The notes under the pieces were generated by a model, which was not told the DNA's origin, ran no database searches, and was given only the letters and a program-made list of their open reading frames with translations. A DNA stretch of 64,000 nucleotides from JBMOMT01 sp049324835. GTDB lineage: Bacteria > Chloroflexota > Anaerolineae > CAYNKW01. The translations under genes were made by a program, and so were the position numbers. Of this stretch, positions 50,249-60,900 are shown in pieces (the first letter of the stretch is position 1; each line of letters begins with the position of its first letter). The stretch is from the NCBI GenBank assembly GCA_049324835.1, contig JBMOMT010000059.1, positions 164,187 to 228,186 on the forward strand. Direction: 5' to 3'.

Positions 50249-50926
50249 CTACGGTTTCTGGAAACGGGTTTCCAGTTTTTCCAGGAGTGTGGCAGCCTCC
50301 ACCAGTTTGTCCAACGGATTCTCTCGACCGCGGAAATAACGATAGTCGCAGGGCATGATGTCGAGAGTGGTGACCAGGTCGTTGAATCGCGCACGCACCG
50401 ACCTTTCGCTGATGCCATAGGCGGCCGCGATCTCTTTTTGTGTCATTTCCCGAAAGTTGATCTTGCGCACCGTATAATCCAGCGCGGCAGCCCACACCTC
50501 TGGCTTACGCATGTTGAGCGGCTGGCGGCCCCAGGCGATGCGGAATTCCAACCACATCTGGATGGCCGCGCCCACCTGCTCCAACGGCAGCCCGGCCTGG
50601 GTCATCGTGGACGTGATCAGCTTTTCTACGTCGTCCAGGGCGTTGGAAAAGAGCGCCTCGAAACGCTCCACCAGTGCCGTGTCCTGATTTTCGAAACGGA
50701 TAAACTCGCCCATGGTTCGCAGGGCTCGTTCGTAATCGCCGTAACGGGCCAGGATGCGGGCTCGATGCAGGTGCAGGTCTGGGTTGTCAGGCCCAAGTTG
50801 GATGGCTTTGTCGAGGGTGTCGATGGCCGCCTCCAGCTCCCAGCGGTCATACATCTCGAGGCTATCCCGGATCAATTGCCTGATTTTGGCCTGGTCGGCG
50901 GTTGTGATGGCCCGCGCTCTGGCCAT
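50249..50926 (-). CDS. TPR protein with C-terminal helix-turn-helix
   Basis: 225 residues. Two TPR-like helical pairs (about 25-90; WELEAAIDTLDKAIQLGPDN, DLHLHRARILARYGDYERAL) and a C-terminal region with a cyclin/sigma-like helical part (VWAAALDYTVRKIN) and an HTH (MTQKEIAAAYGISERSVRARFNDL). Probably a cytoplasmic regulator that couples protein contacts to DNA binding. Last gene of the group beginning with the TPR membrane protein; 57 bp after the DUF1385 gene. Confidence 0.75.
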   Translation of the reverse strand: MARARAITTADQAKIRQLIRDSLEMYDRWELEAAIDTLDKAIQLGPDNPDLHLHRARILARYGDYERALRTMGEFIRFENQDTALVERFEALFSNALDDVEKLITSTMTQAGLPLEQVGAAIQMWLEFRIAWGRQPLNMRKPEVWAAALDYTVRKINFREMTQKEIAAAYGISERSVRARFNDLVTTLDIMPCDYRYFRGRENPLDKLVEAATLLEKLETRFQKP

Positions 50927-50983
50927 GGCAAAGCTCCTGTGCCCAATGGCCCAAACAGACGGTCGGGCAATGGGTGCATTTTA

Positions 50984-51937
50984 TCACGATCCTGGCAAAC
51001 CTGCAACAGCCTCGGTTGGGGCAAGCCTGGTCGGATCGGGGGTCTGCTCACTCTCTGTTGCCAGTCCTTCCTCGGCTAACACACGTTTCAGTGCGGTGAT
51101 GGCGACGGTCAACATTTCCAGGGTGGGCTGGCGGGTGGTGAGCCGTTGCAGGCTCAGGCTGGGGGCCATGATCCAACGCACCAGACGGTTGTTCTGATGA
51201 GCGGCGCTGAACTTGATGACCTCGTAGCCCAGACCGGCGACCACGGGAATGAGCAAGATGCGTGAGACAACGCGCAGCAGCATCGGTGGACGGCCCAGCA
51301 GAGAAAACACCAACACCGATACCACCACCACCACCAGCAAAAAGCCGGTGCCGCAGCGCGGGTGAAAGGTGGTAAAAGTCTGCACCGTTTCCGGTTCCAA
51401 CGGTGCGCCGGCTTCATAGGCGTTGATGGTTTTGTGCTCGGCACCGTGGTAGGCAAATACGCGCCGGATGTCTGGCAAGAGACCGATGGCCCAGACGTAG
51501 CCGATCAACAACCCCAGACGGATGAGGCCCTCCAACAGGTTGCTCAGGATAGAGGAGGCGATGTAACGGTCGATGAGGCCCACCAGCAGCAGTGGCGTGA
51601 CGAAAAAGATGGCCAGGCCCACCAATAACGACACAGCCATCGTGACCCAGGCCAGCGGGCCTTTGAATTCGACTTGTTCTTCTTCGGCCAGGGCGACATC
51701 GGCGGAGAACATGAGGGTTCTCATGCCCAGCACCAACGTATCCCACAGCATGGGCAGGGCGCGTAAAAAAGGCCATTGGCTCACCGGCCCGGTATAGATG
51801 CGCGAGTCCAAAGCCTCCGTGTGCAGGCAGATCTCACCATTGGGCTGGCGTATGGCCACTGCCATGCCCCGCGAACCGCGCATCATGACGCCTTCGATGA
51901 CTGCTTGCCCGCCGTAATTAAATTTGCTCAAGGACAT
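50984..51937 (-). CDS. DUF1385 (YqhQ-like) membrane protein
   Basis: 317 residues. Begins YGGQAVIEGVMMRG, the hallmark of the family, then several membrane helices (about 95-170 and 195-245) with the conserved FAYHGAEHKTINAYEAG and FHPRCGTGFLL motifs, which carry His/Glu/Cys that may bind metal. The biochemical role is unknown. It sits in a - strand run with two small membrane/TPR genes. Confidence 0.92.
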   Translation of the reverse strand: MSLSKFNYGGQAVIEGVMMRGSRGMAVAIRQPNGEICLHTEALDSRIYTGPVSQWPFLRALPMLWDTLVLGMRTLMFSADVALAEEEQVEFKGPLAWVTMAVSLLVGLAIFFVTPLLLVGLIDRYIASSILSNLLEGLIRLGLLIGYVWAIGLLPDIRRVFAYHGAEHKTINAYEAGAPLEPETVQTFTTFHPRCGTGFLLVVVVVSVLVFSLLGRPPMLLRVVSRILLIPVVAGLGYEVIKFSAAHQNNRLVRWIMAPSLSLQRLTTRQPTLEMLTVAITALKRVLAEEGLATESEQTPDPTRLAPTEAVAGLPGS

Positions 51938-51971
51938 CTCTTTCTAGTGTGTATTCAGGGTAGGCCAACGT

Positions 51972-52199
51972 TCAGACGATGTCGCCCAACAGCACGCCCA
52001 ACAGGCCCACTACCACGCCCAGGTGCAGCAACAGGTTCCCGGTGGTCAACAGACGCAATCCGGGGATGAATTGAAAGACAAAGTTGAGGATCACCAGGCC
52101 AATGCCCAACAGCACGGGCAGCCCCCGGCGCCGGGCGATGTATGCGCTGAGGAGATCTAAAAACCGGTTGAGCGATCCCATCAAGCTTTGTTCTTTCAC
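51972..52199 (-). CDS. 75-aa membrane protein
   Basis: GTG start at 52199 with GGAG 7 bases upstream. A short basic N-terminus (ending IARRRG) and two membrane helices (PVLLGIGLVILNFVFQF; LLHLGVVVGLLGVLLG). No family recognised, but it has the spacing and ribosome site of a real gene between the TPR and DUF1385 genes. Confidence 0.7.
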   Translation of the reverse strand: MKEQSLMGSLNRFLDLLSAYIARRRGLPVLLGIGLVILNFVFQFIPGLRLLTTGNLLLHLGVVVGLLGVLLGDIV

Positions 52200-52248
52200 T
52201 CAATTGCTCCTTCTTGCGCAGGCTGCCCCTTTATGAAAGGGGTAAGGC

Positions 52249-53862
52249 CTAATCGAATCGTTGCCCTTCTGCAAGGCTGGGATCCAGTTCGATGGCCTTG
52301 TTCAGGCTCTGGGTGGCCAGGTCGTATTCACCCAACGAGCCGTACACGACGCCGCGGTTGTAATAGGCCTCGGCCAATTTGGGGTTCAGTGAGGTAGCTC
52401 GATCCAGATCCGCCAATGCCCGATCGTACTGGCCCAGCTTTTCGTAGGCCACACCGCGATAGACGTGGGACAGCGCGTGGTTGGGCAGCAGTTCGAGCGA
52501 TTTGTTCAAGTCTTGCAACGCTTCGGCAAATGCCTTCAGACGCAATTGGAGGCGTCCGCGCTGGTAATAGAGGTTGCCGTCCAGCGGTTCCAGCTCGATG
52601 GCTTTGGAGAGGTCTCGAACCGCTTCTTCCGGATGGTTCAAGGCAGCGTGGGCCTCACTACGCACCTGAAAGCAGGCGGCGTCGTGGGGCAGCAGGGCAA
52701 CAGCGCGATCGTAATCTGCGATGGCTTCCTGGTATTGTCCCAAGGCGGCGTGGACGCGGCCGCGATTGTAATAGGCTTCTGCCAGGTTTGGGTCTAGCTC
52801 GAAAGCTTTGCCAAAATCTGTCATGGCCCAATGGTAGTCTTGCATGGCGGTGCGGGTGATGCCCCGGGCCGAGTAAGCTCTGGCATGATCCGGGTCCAAC
52901 TCGATGACTCTATCCAGGTCTTGGAAGGCCTTTTCGTGTTGGCCCAATCGTTCGTACAACACACCGCGACTGTAATAGGCGTTGGTGTGTTTGGGATTCA
53001 GGCGGATGGCTCGGCCATAGTCGTCCAGGGCGCGTTTGGGTTGTTCGAGGGCTTCGTAGGCCAGACCGCGGCCGTGATAAGCGTTGACGTCGTCGGGGGC
53101 CAGTTGTAGCGCACGGTCAAAATCCTCGATGCCGCGCTGCTGTTCGCCCAGAGCCAGGTGTGCCATGCCGCGGTTGGTGTGGGCCATGGCGTCTGTCGGC
53201 AGCAGATTGAGCACCCGATCGTACATGGCGATGGCTTTGCGGAAATGACGCAGGTAGTAGTGGATGTTGCCCAGGCGAAGAAGGTCGTAGGCGCGCTGCT
53301 TTTTTTCTGCCTCCGGCACCATCTCTTCGATGCCCATTGCCTGATCGGCTGTTTCGATGCGCTCCAGGCGGTTCAAGATCTGGTCCAGCGCCTCTGCCTG
53401 GCCGGGAGATAGCCGCGGTGTTTCCGCGGAAACGTAGCGGTCGTCGGTGATGCCGGCGACGCGTTGGGCCGTTTCCAGTTGCAGCAGTTGAAAAGCCCGT
53501 TCCTCGCGCACCAGGCTTTCGCGCAGCCGCAGCCGTGCCTCGGTGGTTTCACGGGCTTTGACGGCCAGTTCCAGTTGTTCGCGCGCCAGGTCCAGTTCTT
53601 TCTGGTGCAGATCTTTCAGCGCCTGCCGTTCTCGATCAAAGAGTGTGCCATGACGGTTCAGGACGAGCGCCACCACCAGCTCGACCAGCGCGGCAGCGAT
53701 GAGCACCGCTGCCGGCAGCAACTGAACCAGGTTCAGATCGATGAGCCAGTAGTTCAGCAGACCAATAACCTGCAACCAGATGGGGTCAAGCTGTGCTCGA
53801 AAGACGACGCCCAGCACGATCAGGATGACGAGAACGGCGACGATCAGAAATGCCTTACGCAT
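52249..53862 (-). CDS. Membrane-anchored TPR protein
   Basis: 537 residues from ATG 53862 (GGGAGG before it). Two N-terminal membrane helices (about 2-22 and 34-64), a coiled-coil stretch (about 75-130), then about ten 34-residue TPRs to the end (pattern AYYNRGVVYxxLGxYxxAxxDxxxAIxLxP). Probably a scaffold that places partners at the membrane. First gene of a four-gene - strand group, with its own promoter at 53918-53946. Confidence 0.88.
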   Translation of the reverse strand: MRKAFLIVAVLVILIVLGVVFRAQLDPIWLQVIGLLNYWLIDLNLVQLLPAAVLIAAALVELVVALVLNRHGTLFDRERQALKDLHQKELDLAREQLELAVKARETTEARLRLRESLVREERAFQLLQLETAQRVAGITDDRYVSAETPRLSPGQAEALDQILNRLERIETADQAMGIEEMVPEAEKKQRAYDLLRLGNIHYYLRHFRKAIAMYDRVLNLLPTDAMAHTNRGMAHLALGEQQRGIEDFDRALQLAPDDVNAYHGRGLAYEALEQPKRALDDYGRAIRLNPKHTNAYYSRGVLYERLGQHEKAFQDLDRVIELDPDHARAYSARGITRTAMQDYHWAMTDFGKAFELDPNLAEAYYNRGRVHAALGQYQEAIADYDRAVALLPHDAACFQVRSEAHAALNHPEEAVRDLSKAIELEPLDGNLYYQRGRLQLRLKAFAEALQDLNKSLELLPNHALSHVYRGVAYEKLGQYDRALADLDRATSLNPKLAEAYYNRGVVYGSLGEYDLATQSLNKAIELDPSLAEGQRFD

Positions 53863-53917
53863 GCAACCTCCCGCACAGAAACAAGACGACAAACCAGGCT
53901 GTTGTCGGGACGGCCTG

Positions 53918-53946
53918 ATTATAACCTAGAGTTGGACTGTTGTCAA
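53918..53946 (-). promoter_or_regulatory. Consensus sigma70-like promoter of the TPR operon
   Basis: On the - strand TTGACA (53946-53941), 17 bp, TATAAT (53923-53918). About 55 bp before the ATG. Confidence 0.8.
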
Positions 53947-54122
53947 CAAAAAAGCCCGAGTTTTTGGACTTACGTGCTGGGGTTTTGCAGTCGGATGCCA
54001 TTCGTTGTGAGTGGTCAGGTAACGGCTGTCATCACGTTTCACCTGAATGGGTCTACTTTTGGGGCGTTTCGGTAGTCAGGCGCATCGACCGGCCAGGGCA
54101 AAAGCCGGGGTTCCCGTCTCGC

Positions 54123-54163
54123 TCTAACCATTTTCTAACCGTTTTCTAACGCTTTTCTAACCC
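54123..54163 (+). promoter_or_regulatory. Four 11-bp direct repeats (TTCTAACCNTT), likely regulator sites
   Basis: CTAAC starts at 54124, 54135, 54146 and 54157, exactly 11 bp apart, within units like TTCTAACCGTT. An 11-bp spacing in direct orientation is characteristic of OmpR/PhoB-family regulator arrays. The array lies about 95 bp before the NRPS promoter candidate. An inverted repeat GAATTAGTTC / GAACTAATTC (54188-54197, 54222-54231) lies between. The rest of the gap 53863-54508 shows no gene. Confidence 0.6.
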
Positions 54164-54256
54164 TTTGCAGGTAAATTAAGGCAGGATGAATTAGTTCTTT
54201 TTCAGATTTGCGGTGCGTTTGGAACTAATTCTTCAGGCTTGGAGTCCTGTCTCGGT

Positions 54257-54284
54257 TTGACACAAGAAGCGTGGCAGATAATAC
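54257..54284 (+). promoter_or_regulatory. Candidate promoter of the NRPS operon
   Basis: TTGACA (54257-54262), 16 bp, TAATAC (54279-54284), about 225 bp before the NRPS start. Other weak candidates cannot be excluded. Confidence 0.45.
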
Positions 54285-54508
54285 GTGACGATTTGTCGTC
54301 TTGGGGGGAAGGCGACCGCCCCCACGATCTTCGACGTTGTTGATTCCCCGCACAATGTTTGTGACTCTGCAACAAGGCACGTTGATCCCCAGAAGCGGTG
54401 CACGTTGCACTCATCTGCCGGGCGTTTTGGTCTGTGCCAGGCCTCCTTCTGACCCTCGCCGTTGTGTCATCCATTTCGGCGTAAAAAGCCGGGTAAAGGA
54501 AATTCATC

Positions 54509-57500
54509 ATGAGTCACGACAAGAGAGAAGCCAGGTCTGGTGCCGGCTGGGTTGAGTATCCGCTGTCCCATGGTCAACGGGCGTTGTGGTTTCTGCACCA
54601 GTTGTCGCCCGAGAGCGCAGCTTATAACCTGGTCCACGCGGCGCGAATTCGGTCATTGAATGTCTCTGCTTTGAGCCGGGCATTCCAAGACCTGGTGGAT
54701 CGACATCCTGTGCTGCGCACCACTTTTGCAGAACACGATGGCGAGCCCGTGCAGCGCGTTCACTCACACAGGGTGGTCTCTGTACAGGTAGAGGATGCTT
54801 TTACCTGGAGCGAAGACTATTTGGATGCCCGCCTGGCTGAGGAGGTCTACAGGCCGTTCGATCTGGCGCGCGGGCCGTTGATGCGGCTCAAGATATTCCA
54901 CCGTGCGCCCAAAGAACACATTGCTCTGTTGGCCTTGCATCACAGCATCACCGATCTGTGGTCTTTGGCGTTGTTACTTTACGAGCTGGGCGAGTTGTAC
55001 GCCGCCCACATCAAATCTGTGCCGGCGTCCCTCAAACCGGTGCGGGCCGAGTATGCGGATTACGTCCGCTGGCAGCAAGAGATGTTGGACGGGCCAGAGG
55101 GTGAACGGCTGTGGGCGTATTGGCGCGAGCAGTTGAGCGGCGATTTGCCGGCGCTGGATATACCGACCGATTTTCCCCGACAGCCGCTCCAGACCTATCG
55201 TGGTGCGACCAGCACCCTGAGGCTGGACGCGGAACTGGTGCAGTCTCTCAGGTCTCTGGCCAAACAGTACGACACGACCCTCTTTACGGTGATGCTGGCG
55301 GCTTTTCAGGTTTTGCTGCATCGGTATACCGGCCAGGACGATATCCTTGTTGGCACTCCCAAAGCCGGCAGAAGTCGCCAACTGGCCCGAACGCTGGGTT
55401 ATTTTGTCAATTCGGTGGTCATCAGGGCCGACGTGGCGGGTGATCCCAGTTTTTCCGATTTCATCGGCCACATCCATTCCACCGTCCAGGGAGCCTTTGA
55501 GCACGATGCTTTTCCTTTTCCACTATTGGTCGAAAAGCTGCAACCGGATCGTGACGCCAGCCGCTCGCCGCTCTTTCAGGTGATGTTTGCCTGGCAAAAG
55601 ACAACGCGGGCGGTCGACAGCCAGGCTATTTCGTCGTTTGCGTTGAACGAAGACCGGGCCGAGATGGCCGTGGGGACGCTGGCGTTGGAATCGCTGGCCC
55701 TGGCGCATCGGGTGGTGCCATTCGAGTTGACACTTTTGGTGGCCGAAGCCGGCGACGGGCTGGCCCTGTCGATGGAATACAACACCGATCTTTTTGCGCC
55801 CGATACCATCAAGAGAATGTTGGGCCATTTTCGAAATGTGTTGGAGGGCGTCGCGGCCAATCCGGAGCAGCGTATTTCGATGCTGCCCCTGCTCACCCAC
55901 GATGAGCGTTGCCGCTTGCTCGAAGAATGGAATCACACCGCTCTTGCGCCCCTGCCCTACCGCAGTGTGCACCGGCTGTTCGAGGCTCAGGTTGCGGCCC
56001 GGCCCAACGCCGTGGCCGTGGTGTTGGACGAGACGCAATTGACCTATGCCGGGCTCAATCGGCGGGCCAACCAGTTGGCCCATCACCTTTGCCGGCTGGG
56101 TGTGGGGCCGGGCGCCATGGTCGGCGTGTTGGTAGAGCGTTCCATCGAGGCGGTGATCGGTTTTTTGGCCGTGCTCAAGGCCGGTGGAGTTTACCTTCCC
56201 CTGGACCTGGCCTACCCTCAGGAGCGGCTGGCCTTTATGCTGGACGATGCCAGGGTGGAGGCATTACTCACCCAGAGGCATTTGAGGGCGAAAATCGGTG
56301 AATCGGCAAACTGGCCAACGGCGTCTCATGTTCCCACGGTTTTCCTGGACACCGATTGGGCTGTCATAGCCCAAGAACCCACCACCGATCTCGCCCGCGA
56401 TGCTGCCCCGGATCAGGTGGCCTATGTGATTTACACCTCTGGCTCCACGGGTCTGCCCAAAGGCGTCTGCATCTCTCACGTTGCCATTGCCCAACACTGT
56501 CTGGACATTGGTCGGCGCTTTGAACTGACCGCCGACGACCGCGTGCTCCAGTTTGCCTCATACGTTTTTGATCAATCGGTGGAGCAGATCTTGACGGCCC
56601 TCATCGGCGGCGCTACGCTGGTATTACGCGGCCCGGAGGTGTGGCCGCCGGCAGATTTTTCGCGCATCGTGGCCGATTTTGGGCTGACCGTGATCAACCT
56701 GCCGCCGGCCTATTGGCATCAGTGGGTGCAGGATTGGAGCAGAACCGGGGTCCAGATGCCCCAAGACCAGTTACGATTGGTCATCATTGGCGGCGACATG
56801 GTGCTGCCGGAAACGTTGCGTCTGTGGCAAGAGACGCCGATGCGTTCGGCCCGCCTGCTCAACGCCTATGGCCCCACCGAAACGACCGTCACCGCTCTGA
56901 CTTATCAGGTTCCGCCTGGTTGGCATGGCGGCCGAGTGCCCATCGGCCGCCCCCCGGCCAATCGTACGATCTACATCCTCGACCGGCACGGCCAGCCGGC
57001 GCCGGTGGGTGTGGCGGGCGAGTTGTACATCGGCGGTTTGGGTGTGGCGCAGGGTTATCTCAATCGACCCGAACTGACCGCCGAGCGGTTTGTGCCTGAC
57101 CCCTTTGCCGGTCTGACGCACCTCCAAGACCCTTCGGGGTTGCCGCCCCGGCTCTACAAGACCGGCGATCTGGCTCGCTTTCTGCCCGATGGTAACGTCG
57201 AGTTTCTGGGCCGGGTGGATCAGCAGGTCAAAATCCGCGGCTTTCGTATCGAGCTGGGTGAGATCGAAGCGGTGCTGGGCCGCCATCCTGCCGTGCGAGA
57301 GGCGGCGGTGGCGGCGTGGCAGGAAGGCCCGGATAAACGTCTGGTGGCCTATCTGGTGGCATCCGGCGAGTCGATTCCCACGGTTTCAGAGATGCGGGCC
57401 TTTGTTCAAGCCAGCTTGCCGGAATACATGGTGCCTTTGGCCTTTGTGTGGCTTGAGGCCATGCCGCTGACCCCCAGCGGCAAGGTGAATCGCCGCGCCC

Positions 57501-57901
57501 TTCCTGTTCCTGATGGGGTGCGACCAGAGATGGAGGATGCCTTTGTCGCGCCGCGCAGCCCCATCGAGCAGGAGCTGGCCGGCATGTGGGCCGGAGTTTT
57601 GGGAGTGGAGCGCGTGGGCGTACACGACAGTTTTTTCCATCTGGGGGGGCATTCGCTGTTGGCCACGCAACTCGTCTCGCGGGTGCGCACCGCCTATCAG
57701 GTGGAACTGCCGCTGCGCCAACTTTTCGAGAGACCCACCGTGGCCGGTCTGGCTGCGCTCGTTGAACAGAGCCTGATCCAGGCTCAGGATAACGACGAGT
57801 TGGCCAGCCTGCTGGACGAGTTGGAAGGGCTTTCCGATGAAACGGCGCGTGGGTTGCTGATGGGCGAAGCCTCTCTGCCAGCGGAGTATGGTCATGAGTG
57901 A
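54509..57901 (+). CDS. Nonribosomal peptide synthetase, one module (C-A-T)
   Basis: 1130 residues from ATG 54509 (AAAGGA before it). Condensation domain (about 15-450) with HHSITDLWS at about 144, a variant of HHxxxDG. Adenylation domain (about 475-985): YVIYTSGSTGLPKG, NAYGPTETTV, GELYIGGLGVAQGYLNRPE, YKTGDLARF, and PLTPSGKVNRRALP. Carrier domain with LGGHSL (Ser1049), then a short acidic tail. My reading of the A-domain pocket is D-Q-E-N-I-G-A-V-T, which I cannot match to a known substrate. A C domain at the very start suggests either an acyl starter (lipopeptide) or an upstream module elsewhere. Its last 8 bases overlap the next gene. Confidence 0.95.
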   Translation: MSHDKREARSGAGWVEYPLSHGQRALWFLHQLSPESAAYNLVHAARIRSLNVSALSRAFQDLVDRHPVLRTTFAEHDGEPVQRVHSHRVVSVQVEDAFTWSEDYLDARLAEEVYRPFDLARGPLMRLKIFHRAPKEHIALLALHHSITDLWSLALLLYELGELYAAHIKSVPASLKPVRAEYADYVRWQQEMLDGPEGERLWAYWREQLSGDLPALDIPTDFPRQPLQTYRGATSTLRLDAELVQSLRSLAKQYDTTLFTVMLAAFQVLLHRYTGQDDILVGTPKAGRSRQLARTLGYFVNSVVIRADVAGDPSFSDFIGHIHSTVQGAFEHDAFPFPLLVEKLQPDRDASRSPLFQVMFAWQKTTRAVDSQAISSFALNEDRAEMAVGTLALESLALAHRVVPFELTLLVAEAGDGLALSMEYNTDLFAPDTIKRMLGHFRNVLEGVAANPEQRISMLPLLTHDERCRLLEEWNHTALAPLPYRSVHRLFEAQVAARPNAVAVVLDETQLTYAGLNRRANQLAHHLCRLGVGPGAMVGVLVERSIEAVIGFLAVLKAGGVYLPLDLAYPQERLAFMLDDARVEALLTQRHLRAKIGESANWPTASHVPTVFLDTDWAVIAQEPTTDLARDAAPDQVAYVIYTSGSTGLPKGVCISHVAIAQHCLDIGRRFELTADDRVLQFASYVFDQSVEQILTALIGGATLVLRGPEVWPPADFSRIVADFGLTVINLPPAYWHQWVQDWSRTGVQMPQDQLRLVIIGGDMVLPETLRLWQETPMRSARLLNAYGPTETTVTALTYQVPPGWHGGRVPIGRPPANRTIYILDRHGQPAPVGVAGELYIGGLGVAQGYLNRPELTAERFVPDPFAGLTHLQDPSGLPPRLYKTGDLARFLPDGNVEFLGRVDQQVKIRGFRIELGEIEAVLGRHPAVREAAVAAWQEGPDKRLVAYLVASGESIPTVSEMRAFVQASLPEYMVPLAFVWLEAMPLTPSGKVNRRALPVPDGVRPEMEDAFVAPRSPIEQELAGMWAGVLGVERVGVHDSFFHLGGHSLLATQLVSRVRTAYQVELPLRQLFERPTVAGLAALVEQSLIQAQDNDELASLLDELEGLSDETARGLLMGEASLPAEYGHE

Positions 57902-60900
57902 AAACGATCTGTCTCGACGTCTGGCCAGGCTCTCGCCCGAAAAACGGGCCCTGTTGCTGCAGCGGCTACAGCAGAAACAGCAACAATCTCCCAGAGAGAA
58001 GGCCATCCCGCGGCGCCAGGACGCCGATTCTTTTCCCCTTTCTTTTGCCCAGCAACGACTGTGGTTCCTGGATCAGTTCGAGCCTGATAGCCCGTTCTAC
58101 AACATTCCGGCTGCTCTGCGAATCGAGGGGCCGTTGGACGTGGCGGCCTTGAGCCAGAGTTTCGACGAAATCGTGCGGCGACATCAGGTTTTGCGGGCCT
58201 CCTTTGTGTCGCACGACGGACAGCCGCTCCAGGTGATAGCCCCAGAAATGACCGTGCCGCTGACGGTGATCGATTTGCAGGGACTGCCTGAGGCTGACCG
58301 CGAACGAGAGGTGTTGGATCTGGCCACAAAAGAAGCCCGGCGACCTTTCGATCTGTCGCAGGGGCCGTTGTTGCGGGCTTGGCTGCTCCGGCTGGCCGAA
58401 AAAGAACACGTGGCCCTGGTGACCATGCATCACATCGTTTTTGATGGCTGGTCTACGGGTGTGCTCGTGCGAGAACTGTCGACGCTGTACCAGGCTTTTT
58501 GCGCCGGGTGGCCCTCGCCGTTGCCAGAGCTGCCCATACAATACGCCGATTACGCCGCCTGGCAGCGAGAATGGCTCCAGGGTGAGGTGTTGGATCGACA
58601 GTTGGCTTATTGGCGGCAAACGCTGGCCGACTGCCCGCCGCTCCTGGAATTACCCACCGACCATCCTCGTCCTCCGACGCAGACTTTTCACGGCGGCCAT
58701 TTCTCCTTTGAACTGCCCGCCGACCTATCCCGGAGACTCGAGGCTCTGAGCAGAGAACAAGACGCCACACTGTTCATGACCTTGTTGGCAGCCTTTCAAA
58801 TTCTGTTGTACCGTTACACGGGGCAGCAGGATATCTGTGTTGGGACGCCGGTGGCCAACCGAAGCCGCGAAGAGGTGGAGGGGTTGATCGGCTTTTTCGT
58901 CAATACACTGGTGATACGCACCGATCTGGGTGGTGAGCCGACCTTCCGCCAGTTGTTGGGTCGGGTGCGCCAGGTGGCGTTGGAGGCCTATGCCCATCAG
59001 GACCTGCCTTTCGAGATGCTGGTGGAGGCCGTGCAACCCGAGCGCGTGATGAGCCATTCTCCGCTCTTTCAAGTCATGTTCGATCTTCAGAGCACGCCGT
59101 TGGCCTCTCTGCGGCTGGGTGATCTGGCGCTCGGCCTGTTGCCGGTGGAGACCGGCGTGGCCAAATTCGACCTGATGCTCGCGGTCGAAGAGGGCGCGGA
59201 TCGGCTCAGGGGAGAGATGGAATACAATACCGATCTGTTCGACCCGGCCACGATACGACGCCTGGCGGGGCATTTTGAGGTGTTGCTGGCAGGCATCGTG
59301 GCCCAGCCGGACGAGTCGATTGCGCGGCTGCCATTGCTGACCGAGGCGGAAAGGCAGCAGGTGTTGGTGGAGTGGAACGATACCGCCAGGCCGTATCCTC
59401 AGGATAGCTGTTTTCACCATCTCTTTGAAGCGCAGGCGGCGCGCACGCCAGAGGCGGCGGCGGTGGTGTACGAGGGGCGGCAGATGAGCTACGGCGAGCT
59501 GGACCGGCGGGCCAATCAGTTGGCCCGTTACCTTCAGCGGCTGGGGGTGGGGCCGGAGAGACTGGTGGGCCTGTGTCTGGATCGTTCGGTGGAAGCGGTG
59601 GTGGGCATTTTGGGTATCCTGAAGGCCGGAGGGGCTTATTTACCTCTGGATCCCTCGTATCCAGAAGAACGGCTGGCGTTCATGTTAGACGACGCCCGGT
59701 CGCCGGTGGTGCTCACCCACACCGGCTTGACGGCCAACCTGCCGGTTCAAGGGCGAGACGTGGTCTATCTGGATGCCGATTGGGAGCGTATAGCCCGAGA
59801 GAGCACGTTTGCTCCGGAGAGCCACGCCGGGCCTGGCAGTCTGGCTTATGTCATTTACACCTCTGGCTCTACCGGGAAACCAAAAGGGGTCATGATCCAG
59901 CACCGTTCGATGGTTCACCTGGCAGCGGCGCTCCAGCACATCGTTTACCAGCATCATCCCGGCGGGCCGCTGCGACTCAGTCTGAATGCGCCTTTGTCCT
60001 TCGATGCCTCTGTGCAGCAATTGGTCATGCTGCTTTATGGACATACCCTGTATATCTTGCCTCACGAGGTGCGTCGAGATGCCGCTGCCCTTCAGGCTTA
60101 TCTGGCGGATCATCGGATAGACGTGCTGGATTGTGTGCCTTCCCAGCTCAAGCTGTTGTTGAGCGCTGGTTTCATGAGCGGCTCGGACTGGACTCCGGCC
60201 GCGGTGTTGCCGGGCGGTGAGGCCATTGACGAGACGACCTGGCAAGTGCTGGCGGAATCGGTGGACACCGAGTTTTACAACATGTACGGCCCCACCGAGT
60301 GCACCGTCGATTCGACCATCGGTTGGGTCAGAATGGCTGGTCCACGTCCCACCATCGGACGCCCTGTGACCAACGCCCGGCTCTATATTCTGGATCACCA
60401 TTTGCAGCCTGTGCCCATTGGCGTGGCTGGCGAAATATACATCGGCGGCCAGGGCGTGGGGCGCGGTTATCTCTATCGGCCCGAGCTGACAGCCCGGCAG
60501 TTCATCCCAGATCCGTTTGGTATTGAGCCCGGCGCCAGGCTGTACAAGACGGGCGATTTGGGCCGCTTTTTTGCCGATGGCCACATCGAATTCCTGGGCC
60601 GTATCGACCATCAGGTCAAAGTGCGCGGTTTTCGCATCGAGCTGGGTGAGATCGAAGTGGTGTTGAAGCAGCACCCGATGGTGCGAGAGTCGGTGGCAGT
60701 GGTGAGAAAAGATGTCGCAGGTGATGGGCGGCTGGTAGCCTATGTGGTTCTGGAAGAACGATCGGCGCTGGTTCCTAACGAGTTGCGGGCATTTCTGAAA
60801 CAGCGATTGCCCGAGTATTACGTCCCTTCGGTGTTCGTCCAGTTGGAGGCGTTGCCATTGACTCCCAACGGCAAGGTGGATCGAAAGGCGCTGCCGGCGC

